From Gemmatimonadaceae bacterium (GTDB lineage: Bacteria > Gemmatimonadota > Gemmatimonadetes > Gemmatimonadales > Gemmatimonadaceae): a stretch of 64,000 nt of DNA. The notes below the pieces were generated by a model. That model was given only the letters and a program-made list of their open reading frames with translations. It had not been told where the DNA came from and ran no database searches. The translations under genes and the position numbers were made by a program. Location of the stretch: the NCBI GenBank assembly GCA_030835125.1, contig JAUQWM010000020.1, forward strand, positions 31,021 through 95,020. The letters run 5' to 3'. Below, in pieces: positions 8,501 to 17,166 of the stretch; position 1 is the stretch's first letter, and every line of letters starts with the position of its first letter.

Positions 8501-10228
8501 GGGCATCCGCGCCGGCGCGCCGGGTGCGGGGATCACCACGACGCGATCGTGCTCGATCGAGCGGATGCGCCACGTCGACGAACCGAGCTGGAACGCGTCG
8601 CCCACCCGCGACTCGTGCACGAACTCCTCATCCAGTTCGCCGAGCCGCGTCCGGTCGGGCAGGTTGACCGTGTACAGGCCACGATCGGGAATCGTGCCTC
8701 CTGAGATCGTGGCCAGGAGGCGGGCGCCGCGCGCCGGGGTGAGCGCGTCGGTCATCCGGTCCCAGTGGATTCGCGGCTCCAGCTCCGAGGCCACGGCGGC
8801 GGGATACTTCCCCGACAGCATCGCCACCGTCTCGTCGAACGCCGAGCGGGCGAGCGCATGCCAGGGATAGGCGCACCGCACGAAGTCATAGAGGGCATCG
8901 GCCGTCCATCCATCGGTGTCGGAGGCGACCATGGCCACGATGAGCTGCGCCAGCACGTCGAGCGGGTTCTGGACGACCCGCGTCGGCTCCACGTCGCCGG
9001 CCAGCATGGCTTCGACGATGGCGAGCTGCTCGAGGGCGTCGTCCCGGAACGTCGGGATGAACAGCCCGCGGCTCACGGCGTCGAGCGAATGCCCGGCGCG
9101 CCCGACGCGTTGCAGGGCCGACGACACGCGCTTGGGACTCTGGAGCTGGATCACCAGGTCCACCGAGCCTACGTCGATGCCGAGTTCGAGAGAACTCGTC
9201 GTCACCAGCGCCTTCAGGTCGCCGGCCTTGAGCTGCCCCTCGAGCAGGTGGCGGCGTTCCCGCGAGAGCGATCCGTGATACGGCAGCGCGACCTCGGCGC
9301 CGGCGAGGGTGTTGATGCGGGCGGCCATACGCTCCGCCTGTCCACGGTTGTTCACGAAGACGAGCGTGGTCCGCGCATCGCGCATGCGCTCGAGCACGAG
9401 GGGCACCACCGACGTCCAGATCGTGCCGTCGACGTGGTTCAGGTCCTCCACGGGCGAGACGGTCGACACGTCCATCGTCTTCACCAGGCCGCAGTCCACG
9501 ATCGTGACTGGCCGGAACCGTGGCGACTCGCCGGGCACGGACGGCGCGCAACCGCCCAGGAATCGGGCGATCTCGTCGAGCGGTCGCTGGGTCGCCGACA
9601 GGCCGATGCGCTGTGGCGGCGCCGGGGCGACCTGGCTCAGCCGCTCGAGCGTGAGCGCGAGGTGCGCGCCGCGCTTGGTGCCGGCGATCGCGTGGATCTC
9701 GTCGACGATCACCGCGCGCAGGCTGCTGAACATCGAGCGCCCGCGGATGTTCGTGAGGAGGATGTGCAGCGATTCCGGTGTCGTGATGAGGATGTGCGGT
9801 GTCCGCCGCACCATGCGGGCGCGCGCCGCCTGGCTCGTGTCTCCCGTCCGGACCGCAACCCGGATCTCCGGGAACACCTCCCCCGCGGCCGTGAACCGCG
9901 CCCTGAGCTCGGCCAGCGGGAGCTCGAGGTTCCGCTGGATGTCGTTGCTGAGCGCCTTGAGCGGCGAGACGTAGAGCAGGTGGATCGCGTTGGCGAGCGG
10001 CCCCGACTGCCCTTCGGTGATCAGCGCATCGAGTTCCCAGAGGAACGCGGAGAGCGTCTTTCCCGTGCCCGTCGGCGCGAGGATGAGCGTGTCGTCCCCG
10101 CTGGCGATCGCGGGCCAGCCCGCGCGCTGTGGCGCCGAGGGCTCACCAAGCGTCTCGGCGAACCAGGCGCGAACGAGCGGATGGAACGACGCGAGTGGGT
10201 GCGCCGGGTCGGCCGCTCCTTCAGGCAC
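5585..10228 (-). CDS. lhr: Lhr-family large ATP-dependent helicase
   Basis: This 1547-residue protein matches the length of bacterial long-form Lhr (about 1500 residues). The N-terminal superfamily-2 helicase core shows the Walker A APTGTGKT (Lys57), the DEIH box VDEIHAI, motif III GLSATQRP and the C-terminal RecA motif QRVGRAGH. The remaining roughly 1000 residues correspond to the winged-helix, Lhr-core and C-terminal Lhr-CTD regions, although the individual boundaries are not clear by eye. The family unwinds DNA and RNA:DNA hybrids and is linked to DNA repair. It starts at ATG 10228, 15 bp after msrA ends, so msrA and lhr are likely co-transcribed. The GCCTAAC heptamer occurs twice within it. 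Confidence 0.93.
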   Translation of the reverse strand: MPEGAADPAHPLASFHPLVRAWFAETLGEPSAPQRAGWPAIASGDDTLILAPTGTGKTLSAFLWELDALITEGQSGPLANAIHLLYVSPLKALSNDIQRNLELPLAELRARFTAAGEVFPEIRVAVRTGDTSQAARARMVRRTPHILITTPESLHILLTNIRGRSMFSSLRAVIVDEIHAIAGTKRGAHLALTLERLSQVAPAPPQRIGLSATQRPLDEIARFLGGCAPSVPGESPRFRPVTIVDCGLVKTMDVSTVSPVEDLNHVDGTIWTSVVPLVLERMRDARTTLVFVNNRGQAERMAARINTLAGAEVALPYHGSLSRERRHLLEGQLKAGDLKALVTTSSLELGIDVGSVDLVIQLQSPKRVSSALQRVGRAGHSLDAVSRGLFIPTFRDDALEQLAIVEAMLAGDVEPTRVVQNPLDVLAQLIVAMVASDTDGWTADALYDFVRCAYPWHALARSAFDETVAMLSGKYPAAVASELEPRIHWDRMTDALTPARGARLLATISGGTIPDRGLYTVNLPDRTRLGELDEEFVHESRVGDAFQLGSSTWRIRSIEHDRVVVIPAPGAPARMPFWHGEFMARSHHLSGRVGALRRRLDMAEGPDAVVAIGQDYHADPPTVRSLVEYVHTQRAITGTVPDERALVLEHFRDEVGGVRMVLHAPFGGRVNAPWGMALGRRLQEHLGVDVQVQTTDDGLMLRLPDLGAVTVPVDVIRTLTAAEAEQLLLEEVGASSLFGARFRMNAARALLLPRGSPRRRMPLWLQRIKAADLLQAVRDFPSFPIVVETYRDVLQDAFDLDGLRDVLGRVASGALGIRPVATEMPSPFALSLQFGFVMDWMYGDDTPRAESRAALLSLDQALLDELLGGQGADEATLAVLEEVLARRRGTATGWQARDADELAVLVDRAGDVTEGELRARVAPAGEWLRGDPLAALLASGRLVSVALFPGARRFLLVDAWSRYAAAFGDAVHTVCTHRDGDPARGVETPASQAIPEAVRQVALTGPAARRDVLARWIVLAGPVSVDDIVTRYAFDARWVARRMDDWLAARVVVRGSFGPGREVVRWTARRPLERARRLELARARKQIEAVSIEAFARFMQRWQHLTPDTRLAGPDGTATVLSQLYGLSRPAASWERDYLPARLSPYDRGALDALAASGRLVWAAEPPPPRPDEGGPAVVGAPAAGVGRVRFFERGTGRLWLGQPSEATLGAPARAVLAVLRAQGASFVADLAAATSTGSQRLHDALRELVAAGLVTNDTVEALRDVIRHRPVLPARRPTEVDPTRWLPEGFTPSTSRPVVQRRAGMRRLARWKRPDRPGAATWGGRWSLVHAPGTLGAEPGEEGELAEAVARQWLARYGVVSRDWWRRERPAVSWREIYLELKRLEFRGEVQRGYFVAGLAGAQFALPAAVEMLRAKASPDAAPDAVVVMAASDPANVYALPLTGVDVDPFTRPRGSGALLVCAGGRVVLSVEGRGRRIAIRPGEEPALVSAAVGALVVHLTAGSGVGRAPDIMVETINREPAGASAYAELLRDAGFRREGLGVRYR

Positions 10229-10243
10229 CGTGGCACGCCATGG

Positions 10244-10780
10244 TCAGCCCTTCTTCGACGCAAGCCGCTTCCGGAACTTCGCCAGCTTGGGCGAGATCAC
10301 GAACGAGCAGTACGGCTGGTCGGTGTGCCGGCGATAGTAGTCCTGGTGATACGACTCGGCGGGCCAGAAGCGGTCGAGTCTCGTCACCTCGGTGACGATG
10401 GGTTCATCGAAGGCGTTGTTCGACGCCAGGTCGGCGATGACCAACTGCGCGGTGTCGCGCTGCGCCTCGTCGTGCCAGAAGATCGCCGAGCGGTACTGCG
10501 TGCCATGGTCGTTCCCCTGCCGGTTGAGCGTCGTGGGATCGTGGATGGCGAAGAAGGTCTCGAGCATGTCCCGGTAGCTGACCTTCGCCGGATCGTACTC
10601 GAGCTGCACGACCTCGGCATGCCCGGTCGCGCCGGTACATACCGCTTCGTAGGAAGGGTTGGGCACATGCCCTCCGGCGTACCCGGACGTGATCGACTTC
10701 ACGCCGTCGACTTCCTGGTAGACGGCCTCGAGGCACCAGAAGCACCCCCCACCCAGTGTTGCCTTCTCGAGTTGGTTCAT
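10244..10780 (-). CDS. msrA: Peptide-methionine (S)-S-oxide reductase MsrA
   Basis: The start is set at the internal ATG (10780) rather than the track start (10819), because the family signature follows at once: GGGCFWC with catalytic Cys13. Other hallmarks are SGYAGGHVPNPSYEAVCTG and the resolving region YHQDYYRRHTDQPYC. The enzyme reduces methionine-S-sulfoxide in oxidised proteins using thioredoxin. At 178 residues it is a normal single-domain MsrA with no fused MsrB. It lies upstream of lhr on the same strand with a 15-bp gap, and a GCAGAGT-type heptad array sits just upstream of its start. Confidence 0.95.
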   Translation of the reverse strand: MNQLEKATLGGGCFWCLEAVYQEVDGVKSITSGYAGGHVPNPSYEAVCTGATGHAEVVQLEYDPAKVSYRDMLETFFAIHDPTTLNRQGNDHGTQYRSAIFWHDEAQRDTAQLVIADLASNNAFDEPIVTEVTRLDRFWPAESYHQDYYRRHTDQPYCSFVISPKLAKFRKRLASKKG

Positions 10781-10810
10781 TGTCGGGAATCGGGACTCGG
10801 AGTTCTTCGC

Positions 10811-10845
10811 ACTCTGCACTCAGCAATCTGCACTCTGCACTCTGC
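10811..10845. repeat. Heptad tandem array (unit ACTCTGC, 5 copies)
   Basis: Five 7-bp units (ACTCTGC, ACTCAGC, AATCTGC, ACTCTGC, ACTCTGC) lie in the divergent gap between msrA and the DUF885 gene. The unit is the reverse complement of GCAGAGT, the unit of the arrays at 58934 and 59507, so the same repeat family occurs 48 kb away. Confidence 0.9.
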
Positions 10846-10915
10846 CCCCTCTGGCACAGCCCGTTACGAAAGACCAGAATTGAAGCTTCGGTTCCCAACC
10901 CAAACGATCCCACCG

Positions 10916-12763
10916 ATGTCCAGCTTGCGACTCGCTGCCTCGCTCCTCGTCCTCGCTGCCCCGCTCTACGCCCAGAACGCGACCCTGCAAACGGGCGTCG
11001 ACGGGGCGCAGTACGTGCCGGCCCTGACCCCGCTCCTGGCCGCGCGCGGGACCGAGAGCGAGTTGCGCGACATCGTGACCCGGTTCAAGGCCGACGAAAG
11101 TGCGCTCAATCGCCGGTGGACGGTCGACTATGCGCCAGGTCGGCGCGATCGCTTCCGTGAATACTATCGCGGCTGGCAATCCCGCCTGAAGGAACTCGAT
11201 TTCGACAAGCTCAGCCAGCAGGGACGGATCGACTACGTCCTGATGAATCATACGCTGCGGCACTCGCTGGGCCTGCTCGATCGCGAAGAGAAGATGTGGG
11301 TGGAATCCGCTCCGGTGCTTCCCTTCGGCAGCGACATCTTCGCGCTGGTGGACGCCCGCCGGCGCATGGAGAAGATCGACCCCCAGAAAACCGCCCTCAC
11401 GCTCGTCGGACTGTCGAAGAAGCTCGAGGATGTCTCCAAGGCAGTCGTCGCCGGCCTCCAGACCGACTCCGGCCGTGCCGGTGCGCAGCGGCCCCAGCCG
11501 AACGGCGAGATCGCACCGCTCAAGGTGAACAAGGTCGTCGCCCATCGGTCGGCCGAGATCCTGAACCAGCTCAAGGGCGACCTGAAGAGCTGGTACGACT
11601 TCTACTCGGGCTACGACCCCCTCTTCACCTGGTGGGCGCGCGATCCGTACCGCCGCGCCGACTCGCTGATGACCGCCTACCACCGCACGCTGCGCGAACG
11701 CATCGTCGGGTTCCGGACAGGCCAGCCCGAGCCGATCATCGGGGACCCGATCGGTCGCGACGCGATCATCGCCGACCTCCGCGATGAGATGATCGCCTAC
11801 GATCCCGAGGACCTGGTCAGGATCGCCGAGATCGAGTTCGCGTGGAGCGAAGCCGAGATGAAGAAGGCCGCGAAGGAGCTTGGATTCGGCGATAACTGGA
11901 AGGCGGCGCTCGACAAGGTGAAGGAACTCTACGTCCCGCCCGGTGAGCAGCCGGAGCTGATCCGGCGGCTGGCGTTCGAGGCCATCGACTTCATCGAGAA
12001 GAAGGACCTCGTGACGGTGCCGCCGCTCGCCCGCGACATCTGGCGCATCGAGATGATGTCACCGGAGCGCCAGCGCGTGAGCCCGTTCTTCCTCGGCGGC
12101 GAGGTCATCCAGGTCTCGTACCCGACCGACGGGATGACCCACGAGGAGAAGCTGATGAGCATGCGGGGGAACAGCCCGTACCTCTCGCACGCCACGGTGC
12201 ACCACGAGTTGATCCCGGGCCACCACCTCCAGGGCTTCATGAACTCGCGCTACCAGGCGCACCGGCGCGGCGCGTTCGGGACGCCGTTCTGGACCGAGGG
12301 CTGGGCGCTCTACTGGGAGATGCTGCTGTGGGACCAGGGATTCAACGCCACGCCGGAAGACCGGATCGGCGCGCTCTTCTGGCGCATGCACCGCAGCGCC
12401 CGGATCATCTTCTCGTTAGGGTTCCACCTCGGCACCATGACGCCGCAGCAGGCCATCGACTACCTGGTGGACCGGGTCGGCCACGAGCGCGCCAACGCCG
12501 AAGCCGAGGTCCGGCGGAGCTTCCTGGGGACGTACCCGCCGCTCTATCAACTGGCTTACATGATGGGCGGACTCCAGTTCCGGTCATTGCAGCAGGAGCT
12601 GGTCGGCTCCGGGCGGATGACGAACAAGGCGTTCCACGACGCCGTGCTCCGCGGTGGCGCGATGCCGGTGGAGATGGTCCGCGCGATGCTCACCAATGCC
12701 CCGCTGACGAGAGAGTACCAGACGCAGTGGCTGTATCGCGGACCGAAGGGGGCCGTGCGCTGA
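10916..12763 (+). CDS. Secreted DUF885 family protein (metallopeptidase-like)
   Basis: This 615-residue protein opens with a clear signal peptide (LAASLLVLAAPLYAQ). The DUF885 core is marked by HHELIPGHHLQGF, a probable metal-binding His cluster, and by WTEGWALYWE near residue 460. DUF885 proteins are annotated as putative metallohydrolases related to thermolysin-like or carboxypeptidase folds; substrates are not known. The ORF track runs back to 8765 only because the antisense of lhr lacks stops. The real ATG at 10916 follows the intergenic region and begins the signal peptide. It is divergent from msrA. Confidence 0.88.
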   Translation: MSSLRLAASLLVLAAPLYAQNATLQTGVDGAQYVPALTPLLAARGTESELRDIVTRFKADESALNRRWTVDYAPGRRDRFREYYRGWQSRLKELDFDKLSQQGRIDYVLMNHTLRHSLGLLDREEKMWVESAPVLPFGSDIFALVDARRRMEKIDPQKTALTLVGLSKKLEDVSKAVVAGLQTDSGRAGAQRPQPNGEIAPLKVNKVVAHRSAEILNQLKGDLKSWYDFYSGYDPLFTWWARDPYRRADSLMTAYHRTLRERIVGFRTGQPEPIIGDPIGRDAIIADLRDEMIAYDPEDLVRIAEIEFAWSEAEMKKAAKELGFGDNWKAALDKVKELYVPPGEQPELIRRLAFEAIDFIEKKDLVTVPPLARDIWRIEMMSPERQRVSPFFLGGEVIQVSYPTDGMTHEEKLMSMRGNSPYLSHATVHHELIPGHHLQGFMNSRYQAHRRGAFGTPFWTEGWALYWEMLLWDQGFNATPEDRIGALFWRMHRSARIIFSLGFHLGTMTPQQAIDYLVDRVGHERANAEAEVRRSFLGTYPPLYQLAYMMGGLQFRSLQQELVGSGRMTNKAFHDAVLRGGAMPVEMVRAMLTNAPLTREYQTQWLYRGPKGAVR

Positions 12764-12788
12764 GGGAAGAAAGGGGCCTTCAAGCCCA

Positions 12789-12812
12789 CACGCCCGGCCA
12801 GATCCGGGTGTG
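12789..12812. terminator. Hairpin between convergent genes, possible terminator
   Basis: A 9-bp stem (CACGCCCGG with CCGGGTGTG, one G-T wobble) and a 6-nt loop lie 26 bp after the DUF885 stop. There is no T-run, so intrinsic termination is uncertain. Confidence 0.4.
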
Positions 12813-12945
12813 ACGCCCGACCCCGGCTGCGTTCGGTGACCGCTTTCGTCCACAGTCTCGGCCACAAGGTCGGACCGTAGCGCCCGCCCGTCCGCACTCG
12901 CCTGGGGGAATCGGCGGTCGCCGTGCGGGCAGTACCACCGAAGGA

Positions 12946-13722
12946 TCAATGCGGGTGCGCCTGTCCAATCATCCAGATCGTCCCGACACCGACGCCGATC
13001 AGCGCCAGCTGGATGGCGCCAACCCATGCGCCTCGGCGATGGTGCAGCGCCGGAACGAGGTTGGCGAGCGCGATGTAGACGAAACCGCCCGCGGCGACCG
13101 GCAGGAGCCAGGGAATCACACCGGCTGAAGTCGAGGCCCAGTGATAGGCAATCAGGGCGCCGGGGATGACGGTCAGGGCGGCGAGGTAGTTCAGGACGAT
13201 TGCCTTTCGCTTCGGCATGCCCGCGCCGATCAGGATGGCGAAGTCGCCGATCTCCTGCGGCACTTCGTGGGCAAAGATCGCGATGGCGGCCGCCAGGCCG
13301 GCTTCCGGGCTCACCCCGAACGAGACGCCGAGCACGAAGCCATCGATGAGGTTGTGCAGGGCGTCGCCCCAGAGGATCATGAGCGCCGTTGCCGGCTCCA
13401 TCTCGGGGTGGTGGGCTCGGTCCGCGTGTGGCTCATGCGGGTGACGCCACCGGAGCGCTCGCTCGACCGCCACGAAGCCGAGCATGCCACCCAGGAAGAG
13501 CCACATCGTTCGGTCGACGGGCGCTATCTCGAGTGCCTCGGGAATCATCCCCAGCGTGGCGGCGCCCAGGAGCGTCCCGATGGCATAGGCCAGCAGCCAG
13601 GTCGCCGCACGCTGTGCCCGTTCACCGAGCAGGAGGATCAGCCCACTGCCGATCAGCGCGGCGCTGCTCGCGGCGATCCCGGCGAGGACGGGCCAGGTCC
13701 AGGTCACCGCGGATTCCACCAT
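12946..13722 (-). CDS. ZIP-family divalent metal transporter
   Basis: This 258-residue polytopic membrane protein has about eight hydrophobic segments. The two metal-site helices carry HNLIDGF and HEVPQEIGDF, the signature pair of ZIP transporters, and a His-rich cytoplasmic loop (HPHEPHADRAHH) lies between the third and fourth segments. ZIP proteins import Zn2+ and sometimes other divalent metals into the cytoplasm. It is convergent with DUF885 and starts 63 bp away from the HPF gene on the same strand, so both could share a transcript. Whether it is ZupT or another ZIP subfamily cannot be settled by eye. Confidence 0.93.
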   Translation of the reverse strand: MVESAVTWTWPVLAGIAASSAALIGSGLILLLGERAQRAATWLLAYAIGTLLGAATLGMIPEALEIAPVDRTMWLFLGGMLGFVAVERALRWRHPHEPHADRAHHPEMEPATALMILWGDALHNLIDGFVLGVSFGVSPEAGLAAAIAIFAHEVPQEIGDFAILIGAGMPKRKAIVLNYLAALTVIPGALIAYHWASTSAGVIPWLLPVAAGGFVYIALANLVPALHHRRGAWVGAIQLALIGVGVGTIWMIGQAHPH

Positions 13723-13765
13723 CGCGTGGTTCGGGAGAACGAAGGCCGTCGTGGTTACATCGGAA

Positions 13766-14203
13766 TCAGCGCGTGGCGGCCGGACGGCGCCGCCGGACCT
13801 TCCGCCGCCTTTCCTGCAGGTGATTCACCCAACGCGAGCTGGCGTTGAGCGCGTCGCCGAATGCCAGCTCCACCGTGCGTGCCGTTGCCTCGACGAGAAC
13901 GCTCTGGAGGCGCGACACGACCACCTTGATCCGGCATCGGATGGACGGCGCCGACGTGCCGATGCTCCGCACCCGGTCGAAGCGTACCGAGACGCGCTCG
14001 ATGGGACGCGCGAAGCGACTCAGCCGGAATCCAGCCCGCGACTGAACGTAGTCGCGAGCGGCATCGGAGAGCTCCACGTTGCGCGCCCTGACAGTGAGCG
14101 GCGTCTCCGTGGCATCGGTCCGTCCGCGAGCGGCGCGAGGGCGAGTTGCGGCATTGGCGCCCAGGGGCGCGCGCCGGTCTGAGCTACTCCGCGGTTGGCG
14201 CAT
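13766..14203 (-). CDS. Ribosome hibernation promoting factor (HPF/RaiA family)
   Basis: This 145-residue protein has a basic, low-complexity N-terminal extension (about 35 residues) before an HPF/YfiA-type alpha-beta domain: PLTVRARNVELSDAARDYVQ, then FARPIERVSVRFDRV and CRIKVVVSR. The C terminus is strongly basic (ERRRKVRRRRP). It lacks the long-form C-terminal dimerisation domain, so it is a short HPF or RaiA-like factor. In characterised members such factors block the decoding centre in resting ribosomes. The start at 14203 is supported by GAGGAGGT upstream. It opens the stress island together with divergent polX. Confidence 0.85.
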   Translation of the reverse strand: MRQPRSSSDRRAPLGANAATRPRAARGRTDATETPLTVRARNVELSDAARDYVQSRAGFRLSRFARPIERVSVRFDRVRSIGTSAPSIRCRIKVVVSRLQSVLVEATARTVELAFGDALNASSRWVNHLQERRRKVRRRRPAATR

Positions 14204-14314
14204 CGAACCTGACCTCCTCGTCAGTGTGCAGGATGTGAACTCGGCAAGACTACACCACGCTTCAGGAGATGGCGCCGCGGCGACTCATATCCAATGGGAT
14301 ACCGGCCGCGAAAT

Positions 14315-14333
14315 CGTGAGGGTATCCCTCACG
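14315..14333. promoter_or_regulatory. Perfect palindrome CGTGAGGG-TAT-CCCTCACG upstream of polX
   Basis: Eight-bp perfect arms with a 3-bp centre sit in the 184-bp divergent region between HPF and polX, 55 bp before the polX ATG. It could be an operator or an RNA hairpin in the polX leader. A related half (GTGAGGGTA followed by CCCTC) occurs at the start of the L,D-transpeptidase gene at 35643. Confidence 0.5.
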
Positions 14334-14387
14334 CACTGGCGTGTTCTCCCGGCTGAAGGGCGCAGGGTTCCGGCAACACATTCGGCC

Positions 14388-16145
14388 ATGCCCGGGAATC
14401 GCCACCCCCGCCGAGGAACCCGCCACATCGAGAATGCCGAGGTGGCCCGGATCCTGCGCGAGGTCGGTGACCTGCTGGAACTGGGGAAGGCGAACGTCTT
14501 TCGGGTTCGCGCATACCGGAATGCCGCGCGAACGGTCGAGGAGCTGCCGGCGGCGGTCGAGTCATACTTCGACGGCGAGAAGTCGCTGACCGACGTCCCG
14601 GGGATCGGAACCGATCTCGCCGGCAAGATCGACGAGATCGCCAGGACGGGAACGCTTCGACTCATCCGTGACCTGCGACGCCGGACGCCAAAGGGCGCCG
14701 TCGACCTCATGCACGTCCGAGGTATCGGTCCACGCCGGGCGCGGTTGCTGAGCACCAGGCTTGGCGTGCGCTCCGTGAAGGGGCTCGCCAGGGCGGCCAG
14801 ACAGCAGCGCATCAGGCAGCTGCGGGGCTTCGGACGGAAGACGGAGGAGTCGATCCTGCGTGAGGTCGCGGCACAGGCGTCGGAAGAACAACGCATGTCG
14901 CGGGCGGAGGCGGCGCAGTATGGCGAGGCGCTGCTGGCATACATGCGAGAGGCGCCCGCCGTGAATCGCGCCGAACTGGCCGGGAGCTTCCGTCGATGCC
15001 GCGAAACGGTTGGCGATCTCGACGTGCTGGTGACGACTTCCGATGCCCCCGCGACGATTGCCCACTTCGCGGCCTGCCCGGACGCCTCGGCCGTGCTCCA
15101 GCGCGGGCGGACGCGTGCGACAATCCGGCTTCATTCCGGACTCCGCGTGGACCTGCGCGTCATCCCGGACCGGTCGTTCGGCGCCGCACTGCACTACTTC
15201 ACGGGATCCAAGGCACACAACATCGCCATCCGGCGGATGGGCCGCGACCGGGGACTCAAGCTGAATGAGTACGGCGTTTTCCGCGGAGCCCAATGGATTT
15301 CGGGTCGCGACGAGCGCGACATGTTCAAGGCAGTCGGGCTTCCGTGGATACCGCCGGAACTGCGCGAGAACGGCGGCGAGATCGAGGCGGCGGCAGCCGG
15401 AGTGCTCCCGCGCCTGATCACGCTCGAGGCGATTCGCGGAGACCTGCAATGCCACACGGTCGACAGTGACGGTCGGGACACCCTGGCGGACATGGCCGAG
15501 GCGGCGGAAGCCGCGGGCTACGAGTACCTCGCGATCACGGACCACTCCCCGGCGGTGCGGGTGACGCGCGGTCTCGACGCCGCCGGCTTCCGGAAGCAGT
15601 GGCGGCGCATCGATGCGCTGAACGCCCGTCTCAGGCGACTGCACGTCCTGCGGGGGGTCGAAGTCGACATTCACGCCGACGGGTCGCTCGACCTCAATGA
15701 CAGCATCCTGTCCGGCTTCGACCTGGTCCTGGCTTCGGTGCACAGCGCCTTCTCGTTGAGCCGGGCGGCACAGACGCAGCGCATCCTTCGCGCCATCGCG
15801 CATCGGAGCGTGGATATCCTGGCGCATCCCACCGCCCGGCAGATCGGCCGCCGCGCGCCAATCGACCTCGACCTCGACGTGGTGCTGCGTGAAGCCGTCC
15901 AGGCGGGGGTCTGGCTCGAGGTCAACGGGCAGCCTGAACGGCTGGACCTCGACGACGCGGCCTGTCGCCTCGCGGGTTCGTTAGGTGCCGTGTTCGTCGT
16001 GGGGAGCGACGCCCATTCGACCGCGGAACTCCGATTCATGCGCTGGGGAGTCGACCAGGCACGGCGGGGATGGGTTGATACCGCGCGCGTCGCCAATGCC
16101 TGGCCCCTGGCCAGGCTGTTGCGATCACGGCGCCGGGCCCGGTGA
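14388..16145 (+). CDS. polX: Family X DNA polymerase / PHP phosphoesterase (PolX)
   Basis: The 585-residue protein has an N-terminal 8-kDa helix-hairpin-helix region (residues 14-155, DVPGIGTDLAGKI and HVRGIGPRRA) and a polymerase-beta-like palm with metal-binding Asp209, Asp211 (VGDLDVLV) and Asp254. A C-terminal PHP domain starts near 350 (DLQCHTVDSDG, then AITDHS and SDAHSTAELR). Bacterial PolX fills short gaps and has 3'-5' exonuclease or AP-endonuclease activity via the PHP domain. The ATG at 14388 is chosen over the track start (14079), which runs into the HPF promoter region. The HhH protein at 37456-38337 resembles its N-terminal region. Confidence 0.92.
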   Translation: MPGNRHPRRGTRHIENAEVARILREVGDLLELGKANVFRVRAYRNAARTVEELPAAVESYFDGEKSLTDVPGIGTDLAGKIDEIARTGTLRLIRDLRRRTPKGAVDLMHVRGIGPRRARLLSTRLGVRSVKGLARAARQQRIRQLRGFGRKTEESILREVAAQASEEQRMSRAEAAQYGEALLAYMREAPAVNRAELAGSFRRCRETVGDLDVLVTTSDAPATIAHFAACPDASAVLQRGRTRATIRLHSGLRVDLRVIPDRSFGAALHYFTGSKAHNIAIRRMGRDRGLKLNEYGVFRGAQWISGRDERDMFKAVGLPWIPPELRENGGEIEAAAAGVLPRLITLEAIRGDLQCHTVDSDGRDTLADMAEAAEAAGYEYLAITDHSPAVRVTRGLDAAGFRKQWRRIDALNARLRRLHVLRGVEVDIHADGSLDLNDSILSGFDLVLASVHSAFSLSRAAQTQRILRAIAHRSVDILAHPTARQIGRRAPIDLDLDVVLREAVQAGVWLEVNGQPERLDLDDAACRLAGSLGAVFVVGSDAHSTAELRFMRWGVDQARRGWVDTARVANAWPLARLLRSRRRAR

Positions 16146-16180
16146 GAGACCCGGTCCACGAATTCCAGGCGGAGGGTGAC

Positions 16181-16660
16181 ATGCGATTCGCGAAGAGGCT
16201 CGAAGCGCCCCGGCCATGGGCAGGGGTGGTGCTCCTGTTGCTGACAGCCGGCCTGGCATGCGATCGCACCAGGCCGGCCATGGACGAAACGCGGCCGGAG
16301 GTCATGCTGGATGTGCGCAATCACTCGGCGTTTGAGGTCAATGTCTTCGCGTTGCCCTCTCCGGCGAGCCCGACGCGCGTTCGCCTCGGCAGTGTGTTCG
16401 CCTTCACCACCACGGAACTTCGCGTCCCGCCGGCGGCACTCCGGCAGGGACTTTCGCTCGTCCTGTACCTGCATGCGATCGGATCCAGCAGCTCATGGAT
16501 ATCCCCGGAAGTGTCGGTCACCGGCGTGCGACCATGCCTTGACATCCATGCGGACATGAGTGGCGACCTCCGCATGAGCGTGCTCTACTCCAGGATCGCC
16601 GCCGATACCGGAAGCGAGCACTGCCGGGCGGCATCGAGCGGGAAGCCTTCGCGCCGATAG
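16181..16660 (+). CDS. Small lipoprotein of unknown function
   Basis: This 159-residue protein carries a lipobox ending at Cys27 (LLTAGLAC) and a beta-rich domain (VMLDVRNHSAFEVNVFAL, SWISPEVSVTGVRPC). The start at 16181 is fixed by GGAGGG 4 bp upstream; the track ATG/GTG at 16142 lies before this site. The gene begins 35 bp after polX and may be in its operon. No family is recognised. Confidence 0.65.
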   Translation: MRFAKRLEAPRPWAGVVLLLLTAGLACDRTRPAMDETRPEVMLDVRNHSAFEVNVFALPSPASPTRVRLGSVFAFTTTELRVPPAALRQGLSLVLYLHAIGSSSSWISPEVSVTGVRPCLDIHADMSGDLRMSVLYSRIAADTGSEHCRAASSGKPSRR

Positions 16661-16823
16661 CCGGCTGGACCTGTCGCCGACTCGGTTGGTGCGTTGCGGT
16701 GGTACCGCTCACAGCGGTTGGGGAAGATCCACGACTGCGGACCGCTCCGCCGGAACCCATACCTGAGTGGTGATGCTGTCCAGGTTCCCTCGTGCCCTGC
16801 GGGCCGTCTCCCGGGAGGACTTC

Positions 16824-17129
16824 ATGCTGTTCAACCTCACCATGTTCCCGGTCGGCGCCGGCGACGCGATCGCCGGGCCGGTTGCGGACGTCATCGACGA
16901 GATCGGCGCGGCCGGACTCCCCTATGTCGTGAATGGCGCGGCCACCGTCATCGAAGGCGACTGGGATCGCGTCATGCCCGTCATTCACCGGGCGCTGTCA
17001 CGCCTTCGCCGGTCGTACGACCGCGTGTACATGGTGCTCACGGTCGACGATCATGCGGGCACCAGTGACCGGATTCACGAAGCGGTGGACGACATCGAGC
17101 GCGAGCTCGGCCATGCGGTGCCTCATTGA
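16824..17129 (+). CDS. Thiamine-binding protein family (MTH1187/YkoF-like, DUF77)
   Basis: This 101-residue protein has the ferredoxin-like MTH1187 layout: a first strand FNLTMFPVGAGD, a helix with VIDEIGAAGLPYVVN, a glycine turn into ATVIEGDWDRVMPVIHRAL, and a strand RVYMVLTVDDHAG. Family members bind thiamine or related hydroxymethylpyrimidine-type ligands, and their cellular role is poorly known. The start at 16824 is preferred to 16767 because GGGAGGA lies 4-5 bp upstream and the protein then begins with the conserved first strand. It precedes a CBS-domain gene by 37 bp, probably in the same operon. Confidence 0.75.
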   Translation: MLFNLTMFPVGAGDAIAGPVADVIDEIGAAGLPYVVNGAATVIEGDWDRVMPVIHRALSRLRRSYDRVYMVLTVDDHAGTSDRIHEAVDDIERELGHAVPH

Positions 17130-17166
17130 GCCTGATGACACAACCTGTTCACGCGGAGGGATTCCG

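Noticed and set aside
8765-10915. Long + strand N-terminal extension of the DUF885 ORF in the track
   Set aside because: It is antisense to lhr and msrA and has Arg/Gly-rich shadow composition; the signal peptide begins at 10916.
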